Source: an uncultured Chloroflexota bacterium
GTDB lineage: Bacteria; Chloroflexota; Chloroflexia; Chloroflexales; Roseiflexaceae
Direction of reading: 5' to 3'
DNA length: 10,274 nt
NCBI GenBank assembly: GCA_937876225.1
Contig: CALFIC010000103.1
Span: forward strand, 1-10,274
The position numbers and the translations under genes were made by a program. Every line of letters begins with the position of its first letter. Within the stretch, counting starts at the first letter, position 1. Shown in pieces: positions 7,368-10,274 of the stretch. Below the pieces are notes generated by a model that worked only from the letters and a program-made list of their open reading frames with translations, ran no database searches and was not told the origin of the DNA.

Positions 7368-10190
7368 TTATCGCGTTGCAGGTGTGGCTTCATCGGTCAT
7401 GTACCCCATGTAATTCGGATCGGCTTTTTTGGCACAGGTTGCATTGGTGTCGCCTTTGCCTGGAGGCGTATTCGGGGTGATTTTGGCGACACAATCGAGA
7501 TAGGCATTCGTTGCTGTTTGGGCTTTGGTGAGGGCAGCCACTAAATTAGCTTTTTTGTTCAACACTGTATCAAGTGCTTCGATTAGCCAATATTGCTCTA
7601 CCATATATTGTGAATTGCTATCAGTGTTGACGGTAAGTGGCTTTTGGATGAGCGGCTCTAATGCGTCGCGGAGTGGCAATATATACCGGTTTTGTTCTTC
7701 GAACAAGGCATCATGGGCTTGGGCCTTCCGTGCCGGGATATTGCCGTAGGCGTTGACATTTGCTTGCTGACTCAAGTAATCGATGAGGCGCATACAGGCC
7801 TGTGGATTCGCTGCGGTGGCAGCGATGTGGTAGCCGACCATGGCCATGTCACTGGAAAGCAGTCCAATCGTGCCAACCGGAGGAGGAGCCATTGCTGCCA
7901 AAAACGCTGGCTTCGATGCGGGGTCGGTGGACGCAGTAGCTGGGTCATATGAACCAAGGCTGGTGTCGAACCACATGGCGATTTTGCCTTGCGTTTGCAA
8001 TTCCCAGCTTGGGTCGGGTGTGTTGTTGGTGACGTCACGGCGATAATCAAACACCGGTTTGGGCATGACATGGTGCTCGCTGGCGAGTTTGAGCCACCAG
8101 TCGATGCCTTTGATGGTGTTGGGGTCGTTGTAGTTGGCACGTACATCTTTGCCAGTGCCTTGTACGAGTGATCCACCAAAGCGGTTGACCCAGAAAGTCA
8201 AATCACCAGTGTAATTCCCCATACTTGAATAGCCCAATACGCCATTAGAAGTTAATGCTTTGGCTGCTTTGAGAAAGTCCTCGGGTGTCCATTCAGCGGT
8301 AGGTGCGCTAATTCCGACAGCAGTCAAAAGTGCTGGTTGATAGACCAAACCGCGGGTATTGTAGTTGTGCGGGAATCCAATCAAACGCCCATTATTGCGG
8401 TAAATATCGAGTAACGCTTGGGGGATTTCGCTCGTTTTGACTGCGGTATCTGCATCCAGCAAAGGTTGCATATCAGCGAGTGTGGCGATATCTTGGTCAG
8501 ATACTGGAATGCCTTGATTCCACAAGAAACAATCACTGCGTTTTGCAGCCTCGCTAATGGTCATGGTTGTCGTGATATTATCGGTTTGGATGAGTTTGAC
8601 AAAAATCCCTGGCTCTTGGGTTTTGAAGTTTTTGAGAGCACGACGCATATCGGTGAGCGACGTTCCATATGCCGCAAACGAAATTGCGGTTTGATCAGGT
8701 GTTGCACTTTGGGCCTCAGGTGTGGCCACAATTACTGGACGTATGTCTGGTGTGGGACTCGGGGTAGTTTGGGGCGTATTGGTATTATCTTGAATTTGCT
8801 TTACCGTTGTTGCAAGGACTTCTTCCGGCGTCTTGGGCGGATTTTCAAATAACATTGAAATGCCACCGAGTAATCCATACGCCACGGAAAAATCTTGGTT
8901 GGGGTAATTTGTGAGCACTGGCAAGTGCGCTAAGGTATATTCATAATCAGATTGTCGTTGTTTGTCATCAGATTCACTTGCAGTTTGTTGGGCATCCAAT
9001 GATTTACGGGCATTGATATAACCAGGATAATTTGGCCCATTGTTGGTTGTCACTGTTTGGTGTGATAACCATTCGATAAATGTCCAGGCTGCACCGGGGT
9101 TTTTGGTGCCACCACTAATCATATATCCTTCACTGCTCAGGTTAAGATCACTCCCTGCAGTAAATGGTTGAACCGCATGACCTACCGTAAACGCAGGTGC
9201 AGGACTTGTGGGGTCGCCAGTAAAAAGAACTCCTTCGTTCCAAATTGCAATTTTGCCGTCTCGGACCATTTGGGTAGGGTCGGCAGGATTGCTGGGATTA
9301 ACGCCACTGCCTGCTGTTTTGCCGGCACTCATACCATCGGCCATGGCATACATCGGTTGGGCATAAATCACCCCTCGGTTGACAAGGTCAGCGTATTTTT
9401 TGAAGGCACCAATAATGCGTGCATCGTTCGCTTTGAGGTCACTGACTTTCATTGAAAGTAAATCAACACCCGCTTCTTCGAGGAGGTAAAGTAATGCGTA
9501 ATTACCGCCATTGTCGTACCACCCATAGCGGGTAATGACATTGTTTTCTTTTTTGGTGAGTTTTTCGGCAGTCGCTAATAAGTCACTATATTTCCAGTTT
9601 TGGGCAGGATTTGGAATGCCTTCGGCTTTGAAAATGTCTTGATTGTATGAGAGTGACTGGATGCTAATGCTACGCGGCAATATGTACATACTGTTGTTTT
9701 GGGTATATCGTTCGAGGATGCCAGGATAATAATCATTCTGATCAAAACCGGTATCAGCATCCATATATGGTTTCATGTCTAGTACAAGTGGTGTGCCGAT
9801 GGATTCTTTGCTGACCCAAGAGGCTGGTGCGGTATCTGCAATGCTGACGATCCGGCGCAACATACTGATGGTCGAATCAGGCGGATAATTGCCTGACTTG
9901 TCTGGCGGTAATTGGGTGGCATCATCGAGCGAAACAATAACGACGTTGATATTCGGGTGGGTTTCGGTGAATTTTTTGGCGAGATTTATATAGGTTTCAC
10001 GTTCGTAATCATACGACGCATAGGTAATTGTTACCGTGTCGGCGGTTGTAGGCGTGCCATTTGCTACGGTGGCAGTGGGGTTTTCGCCGGCAGGGATGGT
10101 GGGTAACGTATTGCTACTGTTGTTGCCACATGACACAAGTAATGTAATTATCATGAACCAGTACAATAGTGGTGTGAAATGACTACGCAT
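7368..10190 (-). CDS. Double-domain extracellular solute-binding lipoprotein (two fused family-1 SBP domains)
   Basis: The 940-residue protein has a lipoprotein signal peptide with lipobox LVSC (Cys21) and a Thr/Asn/Pro-rich spacer, so it is membrane-tethered outside the cell. Domain one (about 52-470) starts TITYASYDYERET and runs through the usual family-1 landmarks. A Thr/Pro linker (about 470-500) follows, then domain two (about 501-890) starts AISFAAYGTSLTD. Matched pairs show both are the same fold: MYILPRSISIQSLSY with LIGFPHNYNTRGLVY, DGKIAIWNEG with QGKIAMWFDT, AAWTFIEWLSHQ with ACMRLIDYLSQQ, and YINARKSLDA with IPARKAQA. Typical SBPs of this family have one domain of about 400-450 residues, so this is a fusion or internal duplication. 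Domain two has four cysteines (554, 799, 900, 919) while domain one has none. Family-1 SBPs usually feed sugar importers, but no importer permease is present; it is co-transcribed with an adaptor and FtsX-type permease, suggesting a sensing or docking role. Ligand unknown. Confidence 0.88.
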   Translation of the reverse strand: MRSHFTPLLYWFMIITLLVSCGNNSSNTLPTIPAGENPTATVANGTPTTADTVTITYASYDYERETYINLAKKFTETHPNINVVIVSLDDATQLPPDKSGNYPPDSTISMLRRIVSIADTAPASWVSKESIGTPLVLDMKPYMDADTGFDQNDYYPGILERYTQNNSMYILPRSISIQSLSYNQDIFKAEGIPNPAQNWKYSDLLATAEKLTKKENNVITRYGWYDNGGNYALLYLLEEAGVDLLSMKVSDLKANDARIIGAFKKYADLVNRGVIYAQPMYAMADGMSAGKTAGSGVNPSNPADPTQMVRDGKIAIWNEGVLFTGDPTSPAPAFTVGHAVQPFTAGSDLNLSSEGYMISGGTKNPGAAWTFIEWLSHQTVTTNNGPNYPGYINARKSLDAQQTASESDDKQRQSDYEYTLAHLPVLTNYPNQDFSVAYGLLGGISMLFENPPKTPEEVLATTVKQIQDNTNTPQTTPSPTPDIRPVIVATPEAQSATPDQTAISFAAYGTSLTDMRRALKNFKTQEPGIFVKLIQTDNITTTMTISEAAKRSDCFLWNQGIPVSDQDIATLADMQPLLDADTAVKTSEIPQALLDIYRNNGRLIGFPHNYNTRGLVYQPALLTAVGISAPTAEWTPEDFLKAAKALTSNGVLGYSSMGNYTGDLTFWVNRFGGSLVQGTGKDVRANYNDPNTIKGIDWWLKLASEHHVMPKPVFDYRRDVTNNTPDPSWELQTQGKIAMWFDTSLGSYDPATASTDPASKPAFLAAMAPPPVGTIGLLSSDMAMVGYHIAATAANPQACMRLIDYLSQQANVNAYGNIPARKAQAHDALFEEQNRYILPLRDALEPLIQKPLTVNTDSNSQYMVEQYWLIEALDTVLNKKANLVAALTKAQTATNAYLDCVAKITPNTPPGKGDTNATCAKKADPNYMGYMTDEATPATR

Positions 10191-10233
10191 ACAATGCTAC
10201 TTTCTGTCGAAGAACTGTTTTGAATTTATATAT

Positions 10234-10263
10234 AGTATACCCTGATTGCTAGTCTAGCGGTAA
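10234..10263 (-). promoter_or_regulatory. Candidate promoter of the SBP-adaptor-permease operon
   Basis: On the minus strand, TATACT (10234-10239) fits a sigma-70 -10 box about 45 bases before the start codon. A poor -35 candidate, TTACCG (10258-10263), stands 18 bases upstream. An alternative pair, TAGACT with TATATA shifted by a few bases, is about as good. The AT-rich stretch is the only promoter-like sequence near the operon. Starting here gives a leader of about 36 bases. The ribosome site is weak (AGAAAG). Confidence 0.4.
10248..10258. repeat. Small palindrome in the operon promoter region
   Basis: GCTAG-T-CTAGC is a perfect 5-base inverted repeat with a one-base centre. It overlaps the spacer and -35 side of the candidate promoter, a position where an operator could lie. 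It is short enough to be chance. Confidence 0.25.
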
Positions 10264-10274
10264 TTTGACACACT

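Noticed and set aside
7358..7393. Longer start for the adaptor gene at the ATG at 7393.
   Set aside because: It overlaps the upstream gene by 26 bases, adds a charged 12-residue extension before the signal peptide, and the AGGA site points to 7357.
10265..10270. TTGACA on the + strand, as a -35 box for a rightward gene.
   Set aside because: The window ends 4 bases later, so no -10 box or gene can be seen.
1..10274. CRISPR arrays, insertion sequences, tRNA or rRNA genes.
   Set aside because: No regularly spaced repeats, transposase-like proteins, terminal inverted repeats around a gene, or recognisable RNA gene sequence were seen.

Overview
The window looks like a piece of a chromosome from a free-living bacterium, most likely a member of the Chloroflexota (Herpetosiphon-like). 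That placement is an inference from balanced base composition, the style of the lipoproteins and the adaptor/permease gene pair; no rRNA or tRNA gene is present to confirm it. There are two blocks of genes that converge on a hairpin near position 2650.

Left block, + strand (1-2624): two adjacent paralogous genes for exported or membrane-anchored proteins. The first is cut by the window edge and only its C-terminal 241 residues are visible. The second is complete (612 residues): an N-terminal membrane anchor, a low-complexity linker, a papain-like Cys/His/Asx domain (candidate cysteine peptidase), a CxxCGG motif, and a C-terminal module shared with the first gene. The two C-terminal modules match closely at first. 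They then diverge: the second gene's tail is very acidic with an EF-hand-like loop, while the first gene's tail has lost most of its acidic residues and the loop. A perfect 26-bp inverted repeat begins inside the stop codon of the second gene.

Middle (2680-2975): no intact gene. It holds the frameshifted remnant of the 3' end of a second permease gene, recognisable by its similarity to the end of the intact permease next to it, and a 21-codon ORF joined to that remnant by an ATGA overlap.

Right block, - strand (10190 down to 2976): a tight three-gene operon. First comes a 940-residue lipoprotein made of two fused family-1 solute-binding domains. Next is a HlyD/MacA-type adaptor lipoprotein with a very long coiled-coil hairpin. 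Last is a 924-residue FtsX/MacB-type ABC permease with about ten membrane helices. The gaps are 10 and 2 bases. A candidate promoter lies upstream of the first gene near the right edge. No ATPase gene is present, although the permease would need one. The association of a double solute-binding lipoprotein with an adaptor and an FtsX-type permease is the most unusual aspect of the window: it suggests a substrate-sensing efflux or envelope-remodelling machine rather than a normal importer. That function is inferred, not shown.
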